From Streptococcus australis ATCC 700641 (GTDB lineage Bacteria; Bacillota; Bacilli; Lactobacillales; Streptococcaceae): a DNA stretch of 64,000 nt. The stretch is from assembly GCF_000186465.1 (NCBI RefSeq), contig NZ_GL636091.1, positions 970,236 through 1,034,235 of the forward strand, given 5' to 3'. The position numbers and the translations under genes were made by a program. Below, piece after piece: positions 35,208 through 44,805 of the stretch; position 1 is the stretch's first letter, and each line of letters opens with the position of its first letter. Below the pieces are notes generated by a model that was given only the letters and a program-made list of their open reading frames with translations, made no database searches and was not told where the DNA came from.

Positions 35208-35411
35208 GGCACTGCACCCCAATAATGGGACAAGAGCCCCCCTCTTATGCGACCAGTTTTCTGTACTCTACAGGAGACTGGTCATTTCGATACAGGTTAG
35301 TTTAGTTTCTACTGAATATGCTTTTTTGACCATAACAAAACACTCCTGTTTCTAGTTTACCAGATTTCAACAGGAGTGTTTTCTTGTGTCTCGTTTTATA
35401 GGTGCAGTGCC
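35208..35411. mobile_element. 204-bp MITE-like element with perfect 11-bp ends
   Basis: GGCACTGCACC (35208-35218) and GGTGCAGTGCC (35401-35411) are perfect inverted repeats. Inside are a relic of an IS3 transposase end (35245-35295, minus strand) and a perfect 14-bp stem AAAACACTCCTGTT (35337-35350) with AACAGGAGTGTTTT (35369-35382), which can terminate transcription both ways. The element has no complete ORF. It lies between the arsC-type gene and the convergent LPNTG gene. Confidence 0.65.
35245..35295 (-). pseudogene. IS3-family transposase C-terminal relic
   Basis: The minus strand encodes LYRNDQSPVEYRKLVA and a TAA stop at 35247-35245. SPVEYR is the standard end of IS3-family OrfB. A stop codon closes the frame a few codons upstream, so only the tail survives. 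Confidence 0.65.
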
Positions 35412-35427
35412 AAAGTTTGATTTTTTC

Positions 35428-35451
35428 TGTCTAACTTTTGGGATGCAGTAC
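35428..35451 (+). mobile_element. Solo IS3-type end
   Basis: TGTCTAACTTTTGGGATGCA and the following GTAC resemble the IS3 end at 161-185 (five or so differences). It is an orphan boundary left from an earlier insertion. Confidence 0.5.
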
Positions 35452-35514
35452 AATCAGTTGCTTTTTTGGGGGCCAAGAGATTATTATCCCAGATTCTTGT
35501 ATAAAACTATTTAC

Positions 35515-37350
35515 TTAGCTCTCTGATTTTTTACTTTTTTTGAAAAGTGAAATACCAAAGATTCCAGCTAAAATAGCAAGAAGATTCATAGCTAATGGCG
35601 AATCAGAAGTTCCTGTATTTGGTAACTGAGCTTTTTCCGGGGCTGATTTTTGCTCAGAAGATTGAACGTTTTCTTGTTGAACAGGTTTTGGAGCTGGCTC
35701 TGGATTTGGAGTTGGTTTAGGATCTGGAGTTGGTTTAGGATCTGGAGTAGGTTTAGGATCTGGAGTTGGATTAGGATCTGGAGTAGGTTTAGGATCCGGA
35801 GTTGGTTTTGGATCCGATTCTTTCTCATACTCATAGATAACATGAGTTGTACCTTCTTTTAACTGACCTGTTTCAGGTGCAGATGTTGAAGAAACACCAA
35901 CTAGATTGTATTTTTTACCATCTACAGTGATAGAAGACGGACGCTCATCTGCGTTTTCAGCAGCATTATAGGTCACAAGATTTCCATCAGATCCGTAAAT
36001 AGAAGTTAATGGTGTGTCTTTATATGTTTCCTTGATAGACTGATTTGTTCCCTTGATCACATAATCTACTACTACATCTCCATAGTGAAGCGTAGAAACA
36101 TCCTGGTCAGCCATATCTTCAAACTCTGAAGCATAATATTTAACAGCACGATTGTATTTCAAATTAAAAATTTTAACATAATTAAAGAAGGTCTCAGGAT
36201 TAATATTAACATCATGAGGAATAGTTTTCCAGTCACCGTTATTTGGTGTGATATGAGTAGTTGGGTTTGAAACTGACCTAATTAGATGGTCATTCTGAAC
36301 ATAAGTATCATCTACTAAACTTGGATTAGCTAGGGCGCCATAAGTCGCTTTCCCATTGCTGTCTTGATAATATGGTTGAATTTGATGATATTCTTCTAGA
36401 CTTTGGCAACCTTCTTCATATGAGCCAATCCCACCTTCTTGAGAGCATTTCCAAGCAAATCTCACGTCGATTGGTAAGTACTTGATCTTCTTAGCTTCCT
36501 CCAAAGGTACGGTCACAGATACTCGAAGAGCTGTTGATCTCAATGTTTGTGAACTAACAGCATATGTACTAACTCTATCATTATAAGCTTCATAATAGTC
36601 AGAATAGCCTGGAACAAAGGCAGAATCTTCATATTCCTTCATATTAACAACGGAAGGTTTCTTACCAGCTGCTAGTTCTTCTGAAGTTGGAACAATCGCC
36701 TCTCCATCAGTAGACTCAGCATATTCATTGTACGAAAGCTCTTTCATTGGAACATTGACATCTACAGGATTTTCATTAGCATCACGTGTTCCGATTAAAG
36801 TGAAATCAACTTTAGAACCAACTATTTCTGGTATACGAACACGAATGTCACGGACTGTTTGCCCACGATCGCTTGAGTGCATTCCTTTGAAGGCTACAGT
36901 GTAATTGTAGACTACACTTTTACCGTCCTCACTAAAATGTGCTGGAAGTCCTTCAACATTGACGTAACCGCCTTCATCAATGATATTGCTACCATCTGGT
37001 TCGCAATTAGCGCCTGGGGCAGAGCCTGTTGAAGTCCCAGAAGGACAGGTTGAATCTTCTTTCCCGCCAGTTGTAGCTTCGATATTAGTTGAGATTTCTT
37101 CAGCTTTAGGTGAGGAAGCATTGGCATCCTCTTCGTCTGATTTTGGTGAAGTGTCACTAGTAGTGTCCGCTTCAACCCTATTGTCCCCTAAAGACGTGTT
37201 CTCAGCATCAGTTGAATTAGTGACACCTAGTTTCACTGACACATTTGCTGGTTCGCTATTAGTTTCATCAGCTTGAACTACTGACTGTGAAACCAAATTT
37301 AGAACAACGACAGACATTGTAATGATGCCAAATTTAGTGAGTTTTTTCAT
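35515..37350 (-). CDS. LPNTG wall-anchored surface protein with MucBP domain
   Basis: 611 residues. Signal peptide about 1-28 (ends SVVQA), without YSIRK. Residues 29-135 are Ser/Thr/Glu-rich. A globular region of about 135-420 that I do not recognise follows, then a MucBP-like domain (GDVVVDYVIKGTNQSI... to THVIYEYEK, about 425-515), a DPKPTP repeat stalk, LPNTG, hydrophobic helix and KKSKKSES tail. Four cysteines lie in two pairs (TCPSGT...ANCEP in the linker; WKCSQEG...EEGCQS in the globular part), unusual for a streptococcal wall protein. A role in mucin or glycan binding is inferred from MucBP. Its promoter contains a cre-like site. Confidence 0.88.
   Translation of the reverse strand: MKKLTKFGIITMSVVVLNLVSQSVVQADETNSEPANVSVKLGVTNSTDAENTSLGDNRVEADTTSDTSPKSDEEDANASSPKAEEISTNIEATTGGKEDSTCPSGTSTGSAPGANCEPDGSNIIDEGGYVNVEGLPAHFSEDGKSVVYNYTVAFKGMHSSDRGQTVRDIRVRIPEIVGSKVDFTLIGTRDANENPVDVNVPMKELSYNEYAESTDGEAIVPTSEELAAGKKPSVVNMKEYEDSAFVPGYSDYYEAYNDRVSTYAVSSQTLRSTALRVSVTVPLEEAKKIKYLPIDVRFAWKCSQEGGIGSYEEGCQSLEEYHQIQPYYQDSNGKATYGALANPSLVDDTYVQNDHLIRSVSNPTTHITPNNGDWKTIPHDVNINPETFFNYVKIFNLKYNRAVKYYASEFEDMADQDVSTLHYGDVVVDYVIKGTNQSIKETYKDTPLTSIYGSDGNLVTYNAAENADERPSSITVDGKKYNLVGVSSTSAPETGQLKEGTTHVIYEYEKESDPKPTPDPKPTPDPNPTPDPKPTPDPKPTPDPKPTPNPEPAPKPVQQENVQSSEQKSAPEKAQLPNTGTSDSPLAMNLLAILAGIFGISLFKKSKKSES
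35706..35815 (-). repeat. 18-bp tandem repeat coding DPKPTP stalk
   Basis: About six copies of an 18-bp unit (coding D-P-K-P-T-P, one copy D-P-N-P-T-P) span the proline stalk of the LPNTG protein. The unit is nearly identical between copies, so the length is likely to vary between strains. Confidence 0.85.
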
Positions 37351-37422
37351 ACACTTTTTCTCCTTATATGAAAGGGATCATGCATAAGCAAAATCCTATT
37401 CATAGATATTATTTTCACATAC

Positions 37423-37451
37423 ATTGTACTATGTAAGCGTTTAGTTTGCAA
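37423..37451 (-). promoter_or_regulatory. Promoter of the LPNTG gene with cre-like site in the spacer
   Basis: Minus strand: TTGCAA (37451-37446), 17-bp spacer, TACAAT (37428-37423). The plus-strand word ATGTAAGCGTTTAGTT (37431-37446) fits the CcpA cre consensus at about 14 of 16 positions and fills the spacer, so CcpA could repress. Confidence 0.55.
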
Positions 37452-37995
37452 ACAATTTCCTAACAAATTAAGAATTCTTTCATATTTTATTGAAAAAACG
37501 CGTAAAAACCACAAATAATCTATCATAAAATATAGAAAAAACCGAATTAAGACTCTTTTATTCAATATTTTCTTTTAATTTCTCAACAAAGAGATAGGCT
37601 ACTGGACAGGTTAAAGTGTTTTTGATCATCAGATTATTAATTTGATAGATTTTTTAACAATCTGTATGTGAGAACACATGACAGGATTTGGAACGGATAT
37701 CATAGATAGATCAGGGATTGTCACCTCCTAAAAATGGACAGGGCATAGATTTGAAGATCTTATCCCCATCCTCGTCTACCTGCAAAAACTCTGATTTTTT
37801 TCACGGCGGAAAATTTCGGTATATTCTTAATCAAATTTAAAAGTTAGATCTTATGTTGATTTCTTTACAAAATCGTTTAACATATTTTACTTAAAAATTA
37901 TTTTTTTAAATTTCTAAAGGAAGTTGAAGTCCCTTTAATTTTTGCTGTGAAGATGATATAATCATACGAGTGAAATCAATGAAAGAGAGTCAATC
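37452..37995. other. Gene-free AT-rich interval
   Basis: Between the divergent LPNTG and ABC-F genes. Apart from TCACGGCGGAAAATTTC (about 37800-37816), which looks like a solitary 3' end of repeat B, and a TATAAT at 37957-37962 before the ABC-F gene, I see no coding sequence or strong hairpin. Confidence 0.5.
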
Positions 37996-39537
37996 ATGAG
38001 TATTTTAGAGGTGAAAAATTTAAGCCACGGCTTTGGAGACCGGGCTATTTTTGAGGATGTGTCCTTCCGTTTGTTAAAGGGTGAGCATATCGGATTAGTC
38101 GGAGCCAATGGTGAAGGGAAATCGACCTTCATGAGCATCGTGACTGGGAAGATGTTGCCTGACGAAGGAAAAGTTGAGTGGTCTAAGTATGTGACCGCTG
38201 GGTATCTGGATCAGCACGCTGTTCTAAAAGAAGGACAAACTGTGCGTGATGTTTTGCGGACAGCCTTTGATGAACTTTTTAAAGCAGAGGCTCGCATCAA
38301 TGACCTCTATATGGAAATGGCTGAAGATGGAGCAGATATGGATGCCCTCATGGAAGAAGTCGGAGAGCTCCAGGATCGATTAGAGAGTCGGGATTTCTAT
38401 ACCTTGGATGCTAAGATTGATGAGGTGGCACGGGCTCTAGGGGTCATGGACTTTGGCATGGAGACAGATGTCACGGCCCTTTCAGGTGGGCAGCGGACCA
38501 AGGTCCTCTTGGCAAAACTCTTGCTAGAAAAACCTGATATCTTGCTACTAGACGAGCCGACCAACTACTTGGATGCGGAGCACATCGATTGGCTCAAACG
38601 CTACTTGCAGAATTATGAAAATGCCTTTATCCTTATTTCCCACGATATTCCTTTCTTGAATGATGTGATCAACATCGTCTACCATGTGGAAAATCAACAG
38701 TTGACCCGCTATTCCGGAGACTACTACCAATTCCTTGAAGTCTATGAAATGAAGAAATCGCAATTGGAAGCGGCTTATGAGCGCCAGCAAAAAGAGATTG
38801 CTGATTTGAAGGATTTCGTAGCCCGCAATAAAGCGCGTGTGGCTACACGGAATATGGCCATGTCTCGTCAGAAGAAGCTGGACAAGATGGAACTCATTGA
38901 GTTGCAAAGTGAGAAACCAAAACCATCCTTTGAATTTAAAAATGCCCGGACTCCTGGACGCTTCATTTTCCAAGCCAAGGACCTTCAAATCGGGTATGAC
39001 CGTCCTTTAACCAAGCCTTTGAACCTAACCTTTGAACGCAATCAAAAGGTGGCCATCATCGGAGCTAACGGAATCGGGAAAACCACTCTCTTAAAGAGCT
39101 TGCTAGGAATCATCCCGCCGATTGCTGGAGAAGTAGAGCGTGGAGATTATCTTGAACTTGGCTACTTTGAGCAAGAGGTTGAAGGTGGCAATCGTCAGAC
39201 ACCACTTGAAGCAGTTTGGAATGCCTTTCCAGCTCTCAACCAAGCAGAAGTCCGTGCAGCCCTTGCCCGCTGTGGTTTGACCACCAAGCATATCGAGAGT
39301 CAAATTCAGGTACTATCTGGTGGGGAGCAAGCCAAGGTGCGTTTCTGTCTTTTGATGAATCGTGAAAACAATGTCTTGGTACTGGACGAGCCGACCAACC
39401 ACTTGGATGTGGATGCCAAAGATGAATTGAAACGGGCCCTTAAAGAATACAAGGGATCGATTCTCATGGTTTGCCACGAGCCAGATTTCTATGAAGGCTG
39501 GATGGACCAAATCTGGGACTTTAATGAATTGACGTAA
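37996..39537 (+). CDS. ABC-F family ATPase (YkpA/YbiT type)
   Basis: 513 residues with two ATPase domains and no membrane segment. First domain: GANGEGKST (about 37-45), LSGGQRTKV, LLLDEPTNYLD. Second: GANGIGKTT (about 350), LSGGEQAKV, VLDEPTNHLD. Between them lies the charged linker KSQLEAAYERQQKEIADLKDF that defines ABC-F proteins, which act on the ribosome in translation. The YbiT/YkpA group is housekeeping rather than a clear antibiotic-protection type. AGAGAG is the weak ribosome site. Confidence 0.9.
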   Translation: MSILEVKNLSHGFGDRAIFEDVSFRLLKGEHIGLVGANGEGKSTFMSIVTGKMLPDEGKVEWSKYVTAGYLDQHAVLKEGQTVRDVLRTAFDELFKAEARINDLYMEMAEDGADMDALMEEVGELQDRLESRDFYTLDAKIDEVARALGVMDFGMETDVTALSGGQRTKVLLAKLLLEKPDILLLDEPTNYLDAEHIDWLKRYLQNYENAFILISHDIPFLNDVINIVYHVENQQLTRYSGDYYQFLEVYEMKKSQLEAAYERQQKEIADLKDFVARNKARVATRNMAMSRQKKLDKMELIELQSEKPKPSFEFKNARTPGRFIFQAKDLQIGYDRPLTKPLNLTFERNQKVAIIGANGIGKTTLLKSLLGIIPPIAGEVERGDYLELGYFEQEVEGGNRQTPLEAVWNAFPALNQAEVRAALARCGLTTKHIESQIQVLSGGEQAKVRFCLLMNRENNVLVLDEPTNHLDVDAKDELKRALKEYKGSILMVCHEPDFYEGWMDQIWDFNELT

Positions 39538-39541
39538 ACAC

Positions 39542-39570
39542 AAAAAGAGAACCGTGTGGTTCTCTTTTTA
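39542..39570 (+). terminator. ABC-F gene terminator
   Basis: AAAAAGAGAACC and GGTTCTCTTTTT pair around GTGT. Confidence 0.88.
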
Positions 39571-39594
39571 GATTGAGGTTGAAATCTTCTTAGA

Positions 39595-39729
39595 AACTTT
39601 CCTTATGTGAGTACGGACGTCAGCGAACTTCGAAGTAAGTTCCATGACTTAGTTTTGGACCTAAGGTTCCAAAACTCCCGAATGCTAGAAACATTAATGT
39701 TTCTAGCATTTTTCTCACTGCGGAAAGTT
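39595..39729 (+). repeat. Modular intergenic repeat B, copy 2 (short form)
   Basis: It has the same ends as copy 1 (AACTTTCCTTATGTGAG ... CTCACTGCGGAAAGTT) and the shared core AAGTTCCATGACTTAGTTTT. The first internal hairpin of copies 1 and 3 is replaced by GAACTTCGAAGTAAGTTC. The last stem is ATGCTAGAAACATT/AATGTTTCTAGCAT, a perfect hairpin. It lies between convergent genes. Confidence 0.75.
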
Positions 39730-39820
39730 GCAGTAGATGAATATCTCAAATAATTAGAATTCATTTTATGTATCGAAGAATCTATTTGATAATATAATGT
39801 AAAATGTTTATCAATATCTT

Positions 39821-39847
39821 AAAAAGAGAACCTGGCGGTTCTCTTTT
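39821..39847 (-). terminator. slrA terminator
   Basis: AAAAGAGAACC and GGTTCTCTTTT pair, with a T run on the minus strand after the slrA stop. Confidence 0.85.
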
Positions 39848-39849
39848 GA

Positions 39850-40674
39850 TTATTTCTTGAAATCATAGTCTTTTATGACTTCCATCTTTTCAATTTTGAC
39901 ATCTTCTTTTGGTTTGTCTTTATCGTCCGTTTCAGCTTCGGCAATTTTATCGACAATATCCATGCCGTCGATGACTTGTCCAAAGACAGTGTAGTTCCCA
40001 CCATCAAGAGTAGGGTTTCCACCATTCTTATAGGCTTCGATGATTTTAGCAGGGAAGCGCTCAGTTGGAAGCTTGCTGGACCAGTCTTCTTTATTTTGGT
40101 TAATATAGAATTGGCTACCATTTGTATTTGGTCCAGAATTGGCCATGGCTAAAGCACCACGAAGATTGTAGAGGTAAGGGGAGTATTCATTTTCAAAGCC
40201 TGCTCCCGAATCTTTAGAGGTATCTTTTCCTTTCCAAATAGATTCGCCACCTGTACCGTCTCCTTTAGGATCTCCTGTTTGGATCATAAAGTTATTAATG
40301 ACGCGGTGGAAGAGGAGGCCGTCATAATAACCTTCCTTAGCGTGGGTCAAGAAATTCTCAACGGCTAAAGGTGCGTATTTCGGAAAGAGCTTAACGGTAA
40401 TGTCCCCTTTGTTGGTCGTGATTTTAACGACAGCTTCATCTTCAGCAACTTCTTTGGAGAGCTGAGGAAAGACCGCATTTTCATTGGTCATCGCATCTTG
40501 GATATCCTTACGAAGCTGATCTAATTTCTTTTGTTCACTAGCATCTACGCTAGAAGTAGTTGTTTGCTTAGTTTCTGAAGCCGAGCTAGAGGATGTCTTT
40601 GTATCTGATTGATTAGAGCCACATCCTGCCAAAGCTAAACCGGAAAATACAAGTAGGGCAATTAATTTTTTCAT
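39850..40674 (-). CDS. slrA: Peptidyl-prolyl cis-trans isomerase lipoprotein (cyclophilin type)
   Basis: 274 residues. Lipobox LALAGC with Cys18, a Ser/Thr-rich spacer (about 20-45), then a cyclophilin domain with FHRVINNFMIQTGDPKGDGTGG and ALAMANSGPNTNGSQFYI. It would be anchored outside the membrane and assist folding of exported proteins. It matches the streptococcal rotamase lipoprotein SlrA in length and in its ABC-F neighbour. Ribosome site AGGAT in front of the start. Confidence 0.93.
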   Translation of the reverse strand: MKKLIALLVFSGLALAGCGSNQSDTKTSSSSASETKQTTTSSVDASEQKKLDQLRKDIQDAMTNENAVFPQLSKEVAEDEAVVKITTNKGDITVKLFPKYAPLAVENFLTHAKEGYYDGLLFHRVINNFMIQTGDPKGDGTGGESIWKGKDTSKDSGAGFENEYSPYLYNLRGALAMANSGPNTNGSQFYINQNKEDWSSKLPTERFPAKIIEAYKNGGNPTLDGGNYTVFGQVIDGMDIVDKIAEAETDDKDKPKEDVKIEKMEVIKDYDFKK

Positions 40675-40866
40675 ATTAATCCTTTCAACACATTAGTCTA
40701 TCCTCTATTGTACCTTAATTTTTCATTTGATTCAAATCTAGTCATAGGAGGGGCCTATGTTCAACTTGCGGACCTATAGAAAATAAGGTATCATGAGTGG
40801 TGAATTACTTGTTGGAAATTGATTTGTTTTTAAGTGAAATTAAAGTCTACGAATGGAGGTTACAAA

Positions 40867-41631
40867 TTGGAGTATAAAACTCTACGCAAAAACTATAGAC
40901 TCTATATTAGATCTGCTGGCCTTTTGGCAATGCTTCTGATTGTTTGCATTGCGTTAGTGGTCAGATATACTCTTCTTCAGACTACTGCCCTCTTTTTGGT
41001 CCTTGCAGGCTTATTCTTATTTATCCAATGGCTCAAGAAGAGCTACACGAACAAATGCAACACCTTGCTGCATGTAGACTTAGATTTAGCTTTTTGGCAG
41101 CAATACCTTCAGTTGAACAAGAATGTGAAAAAGGCCATTTCACAGATAGATATTAAGTTGACATCGGTCGCCTATTCTTTTATGGTGGGAGATTTCGATA
41201 CTGTCATAAAGGAAGCTAGGGAGGCACTTAGTCAGAAGGAACTACCGCAGAAATATAAGAACTTTTTTGAGAGTTATCTCATGCGATCAACGGTCCTGAC
41301 AGATCCTGATTTGTCTAGAGAAGAGCTAGAGGCTCAGTTAAATGGATTGACCATTACAGACCCTACACTGGCTGAGAAAACAAAAATGGTCTGTCTCGCT
41401 CTTTATGATTTAACCATTGCCCACCAAAGCAATGATTATTTTGAAGACTTAAGCAATGACTTCAAGTACCAGCAGTTGGAAATTATTTACTACCAAGCCT
41501 TGAATGCTAATCTTAAAGGAGATAAGCATAGAGTGAAGGAGCTTTTTCGCAAGTTGATTTTAGAAGATGAGTCGCTCTATATTGTTCAAAAGGCTCAACA
41601 ATACTTGAAGGATGAGGGGAATTATCTGTAA
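40867..41631 (+). CDS. Membrane protein of unknown function, TTG start
   Basis: 254 residues, not recognised. The TTG at 40867 is chosen because GGAGGT (40855-40860) lies six bases upstream; the longer frame from GTG 40834 has no ribosome site and contains this one. Two hydrophobic segments (about 16-35 and 38-56) form a hairpin anchor. The remaining 195 residues are helical and cytoplasmic, with a pattern suggesting tetratricopeptide-like repeats (YSFMVGDFDTVIKEAREAL; YYQALNANLKGDKHRVKELFRKL). It is followed by another unknown gene 66 bp later. Confidence 0.78.
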   Translation: MEYKTLRKNYRLYIRSAGLLAMLLIVCIALVVRYTLLQTTALFLVLAGLFLFIQWLKKSYTNKCNTLLHVDLDLAFWQQYLQLNKNVKKAISQIDIKLTSVAYSFMVGDFDTVIKEAREALSQKELPQKYKNFFESYLMRSTVLTDPDLSREELEAQLNGLTITDPTLAEKTKMVCLALYDLTIAHQSNDYFEDLSNDFKYQQLEIIYYQALNANLKGDKHRVKELFRKLILEDESLYIVQKAQQYLKDEGNYL

Positions 41632-41697
41632 ATCCTCCAATCAAAACAGAATTTTTCCAAATGAAGGTATAAATAGTTCAAGAGAGATAGGATTAAA

Positions 41698-42252
41698 ATG
41701 GAGAAACAGATGCCTACTATTTCAGATATATTAGAAAAATATTATGTAAATCATGAGGTGAATCCCTATATTTCGCCTGATAGGGATTTGGGAGCTTGGT
41801 TGTTGGACCCTAAGCCCGTTTCGAAGAGAAACATGGAGCTCCTCAAAGACGGATTACTTGCGGGGGATATCATTCTCTTGTGGCGGATCCATTTTGGAAC
41901 ATTTACGACTGAGACTTGGTTTCCCAAGTACTTTGAATACACCTATGGGATTCATGCGCCGGAACATGTGAAAGTTTTGGTGGATAAGGGGTATGCTTAT
42001 ATCGAATCAGCTTTTGATTCGCTGGACCACATCAATGCGACCATGAAAAAAGCCATTCTCAAAAAGAAAGGAGTCGCTGGCTTGTCCAAGATGAAAGCGG
42101 CCGATTTGAACCAAGCTCTGGCTAATCACTTTACCGAAGAAGAGTTGGCACAAGAGTTCTCGGTTCGGGGCTATCAGTTGACGGAGAAAGGAAAGCAAGC
42201 GTTGGAAGAGCATCAAGCCATCATCGACCGCCATCCCAAGAAAAATCTATAA
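41698..42252 (+). CDS. Conserved cytoplasmic protein of unknown function
   Basis: 184 residues, not recognised. No signal or membrane segment. Residues about 115-145 (AILKKKGVAGLSKMKAADLNQALANHF) resemble a SAP-like or LEM-like helix-turn-helix, and the end YQLTEKGKQALEEHQAIIDRH resembles a winged-helix tail. A DNA- or protein-binding role is possible but not shown. Ribosome site GAGAGATAGGA. A terminator follows directly. Confidence 0.75.
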   Translation: MEKQMPTISDILEKYYVNHEVNPYISPDRDLGAWLLDPKPVSKRNMELLKDGLLAGDIILLWRIHFGTFTTETWFPKYFEYTYGIHAPEHVKVLVDKGYAYIESAFDSLDHINATMKKAILKKKGVAGLSKMKAADLNQALANHFTEEELAQEFSVRGYQLTEKGKQALEEHQAIIDRHPKKNL

Positions 42253-42254
42253 GT

Positions 42255-42280
42255 AACAGTATCTGAGTGGTACTGTTTTC
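42255..42280 (+). terminator. Terminator before ftsK
   Basis: AACAGTA and TACTGTT pair around TCTGAGTGG with a TTTTC end. Confidence 0.65.
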
Positions 42281-42352
42281 TTGTTGCTTTCGTAAATCGC
42301 AGAAAAGGATTTTACTAGAGAACTAGTCTAGAAATGTGGTATAATAAGGGTT

Positions 42353-44704
42353 ATGGCAAACAATAATCAATCAAAAAAAACACGGTCGACGAGACGACTG
42401 TCTAAAGCAGAAATAGAAAGAAAAAAAGCAATTCGCCGAATGATCATGACGATTGTCTTAACTCTCGTCTTCATTTTCGCCTTTTTACGATTAGGAGCCT
42501 TAGGCTTAGTGACCTACAACCTTATCCGGCTCTTGGTAGGTAGTCTGGCTTACGTCGCAATGACGGCTGTTATTGTCTACCTCTTCTTTTTCAAATGGAT
42601 TGAGAAGCATGAGGGAACCTTGTCTGGCTTTTTAAGTCTTTTTGCAGGCTTACTATTGATCTATCAAGCTTACTTTGTCTCCCTCTTGAAACTTGAAGGC
42701 TCTTCTGTGGGGCCAACCTTATCACGTATCTTAGGGGACCTTGTACATCTTCGCGTCTCTTCTTTTGCAGGAGGAGGTTTGCTTGGTGCCATCCTGTACA
42801 CGCCGATTGCCTTCTTGCTTTCGAACATTGGGACTTACTTTATTGGAGGTCTCTTGATCGTACTAGGGCTTCTCTTGATGAGCTCTTATTCGGTTTATGA
42901 CTTGTATGAGCAGGCTGTCGCAGCTTTTCACTCCTTTATGGAAAAACGGGAAATTCGTCGTCAAGAGCGCTTTGTCGAGCGTGAAGAGAAGAAGGCCCTT
43001 CAAGCAGAAGCAGAGGAAGCTGCCCGCATCGAGCAACTTGCAGAAGCTAGTCCCATGAGCACAGAAGGCTATCCTGTAGATCTTGAGACAGGTGAGGTCA
43101 TGGAACCTGTGATCGAAGCAGAAGAGCTTGTAGAGGAGTCCTACCCTCAAATCTATCTACCAAATGAAGAGGAAGGTTATTCGGAAGACTGGCCAGAAGA
43201 CAATCCAGAGGAAATGGAAGAACTTCCTGAGGAGGATGTGGATGAAGAAGTCACTGTGGACTTCACACCTAAGGAACTCCTTCAGTACAAACTTCCAACG
43301 ATTGATCTCTTCGCACCTGACAAACCGAAAAACCAATCCAAAGAGAAGAACATCGTTCGCAAAAATATCCGCATTTTGGAAGAAACCTTTGCAAGCTTTA
43401 ACATCAAGGCGACAGTGGAACGGGCGGAAATCGGTCCTTCTGTCACCAAATATGAGGTCAAGCCGGCTGTCGGTGTGCGGGTCAACCGCATCTCCAACCT
43501 AGCAGATGATTTGGCCTTAGCCCTTGCGGCCAAGGATGTGCGGATCGAAGCACCGATTCCAGGGAAGTCTCTGGTCGGGATTGAAGTGCCCAACTCAGAG
43601 ATTGCGACCGTTTCCTTCCGTGAATTGTGGGAGCAGTCCAAAACAGACCCAGCTAAACTCCTTGAGATTCCTCTTGGGAAGGCTGTAGATGGTTCAGCTC
43701 GGACCTTTGATTTGGCCCGGATGCCCCACCTCTTGGTAGCTGGTTCTACCGGATCTGGTAAATCGGTTGCGGTTAATGGGATCATTTCGAGTATCTTGAT
43801 GAAGGCCCGTCCGGACGAAGTCAAATTTATGATGGTCGATCCAAAGATGGTGGAGCTTTCTGTCTATAATGATATTCCTCACCTCTTGATTCCAGTTGTG
43901 ACTAACCCACGCAAGGCCAGTCGGGCCCTACAAAAGGTTGTCGATGAGATGGAAAATCGCTACGAACTCTTCTCGAAAGTGGGTGCTCGGAATATTGCTG
44001 GCTTTAATGCCAAGGTTGCGGAGTACAATACCCAGTCTGAGATGAAGCAAGTACCACTTCCATTGATTGTGGTCATTGTCGATGAGTTGGCAGACTTGAT
44101 GATGGTGGCAAGTAAAGAAGTGGAAGATGCTATTATTCGTCTTGGACAGAAGGCGCGTGCGGCAGGGATCCACATGATCCTTGCGACCCAACGGCCATCG
44201 GTTGATGTTATTTCAGGTTTGATCAAGGCCAATGTACCTTCCCGTGTCGCTTTTGCGGTTTCATCTGGGACCGACTCACGGACCATCTTGGATGAAAATG
44301 GGGCAGAGAAACTACTCGGTCGCGGAGACATGCTCTTTAAACCGATTGATGAAAACCACCCGATTCGTCTACAAGGGTCCTTTATCTCAGATGACGATGT
44401 GGAACGGATTGTCAACTTTGTCAAGGAGCAGGCAGAAGCCGATTATGATGATGCCTTTGATCCAGGCGAAGTATCCGAGTCGGACTTTGATGGTGGTATG
44501 GGTGGCTCTGATGAAGGCGATCCTCTCTTTGAAGAGGCCAAAGCGCTCGTGATCGAGACCCAAAAAGCCAGTGCGTCGATGATTCAGCGTCGCTTATCAG
44601 TTGGTTTCAACCGGGCCACTCGCCTCATGGAAGACTTGGAAGCAGCAGGTGTCATCGGACCAGCTGAAGGAACCAAGCCAAGAAAGGTCTTGCAGACCAA
44701 TTAA
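42353..44704 (+). CDS. ftsK: DNA translocase FtsK/SpoIIIE
   Basis: 783 residues. Four to five N-terminal membrane helices (about 30-195) anchor it at the septum. A Glu-rich linker (about 200-310) follows, then the motor: an alpha domain, Walker A GSTGSGKS (about 463), [20 protein letters not shown], Walker [13 protein letters not shown] and [21 protein letters not shown]. The last 65 residues form the gamma winged-helix domain ([21 protein letters not shown]) that reads KOPS/SRS-type sequences. It pumps chromosome ends out of the closing septum. The ribosome site is weak; the ATG follows GGTT closely. Confidence 0.96.
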   Translation: MANNNQSKKTRSTRRLSKAEIERKKAIRRMIMTIVLTLVFIFAFLRLGALGLVTYNLIRLLVGSLAYVAMTAVIVYLFFFKWIEKHEGTLSGFLSLFAGLLLIYQAYFVSLLKLEGSSVGPTLSRILGDLVHLRVSSFAGGGLLGAILYTPIAFLLSNIGTYFIGGLLIVLGLLLMSSYSVYDLYEQAVAAFHSFMEKREIRRQERFVEREEKKALQAEAEEAARIEQLAEASPMSTEGYPVDLETGEVMEPVIEAEELVEESYPQIYLPNEEEGYSEDWPEDNPEEMEELPEEDVDEEVTVDFTPKELLQYKLPTIDLFAPDKPKNQSKEKNIVRKNIRILEETFASFNIKATVERAEIGPSVTKYEVKPAVGVRVNRISNLADDLALALAAKDVRIEAPIPGKSLVGIEVPNSEIATVSFRELWEQSKTDPAKLLEIPLGKAVDGSARTFDLARMPHLLVAGSTGSGKSVAVNGIISSILMKARPDEVKFMMVDPKMVELSVYNDIPHLLIPVVTNPRKASRALQKVVDEMENRYELFSKVGARNIAGFNAKVAEYNTQSEMKQVPLPLIVVIVDELADLMMVASKEVEDAIIRLGQKARAAGIHMILATQRPSVDVISGLIKANVPSRVAFAVSSGTDSRTILDENGAEKLLGRGDMLFKPIDENHPIRLQGSFISDDDVERIVNFVKEQAEADYDDAFDPGEVSESDFDGGMGGSDEGDPLFEEAKALVIETQKASASMIQRRLSVGFNRATRLMEDLEAAGVIGPAEGTKPRKVLQTN

Positions 44705-44746
44705 TCTTTCTTTAAACGAAGAAGGAATGAGATATTTGACAATAGC

Positions 44747-44777
44747 AAAAACCTGCCTGTACAAGGGGCAGGTTTTC
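44747..44777 (+). terminator. ftsK terminator
   Basis: AAAACCTGCC and GGCAGGTTTT pair around TGTACAAGG. Confidence 0.85.
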
Positions 44778-44805
44778 TTTACGATAAAAAGGAAAGGATA
44801 GCCAG

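Noticed and set aside
35191..35514. Intact insertion sequence between arsC-type and LPNTG genes
   Set aside because: Only a 17-codon transposase tail and end repeats remain; no complete transposase frame exists.
43282..43824. 180-codon minus-strand ORF inside ftsK
   Set aside because: Shadow of the conserved FtsK motor domain; no family motif and no independent start signal.
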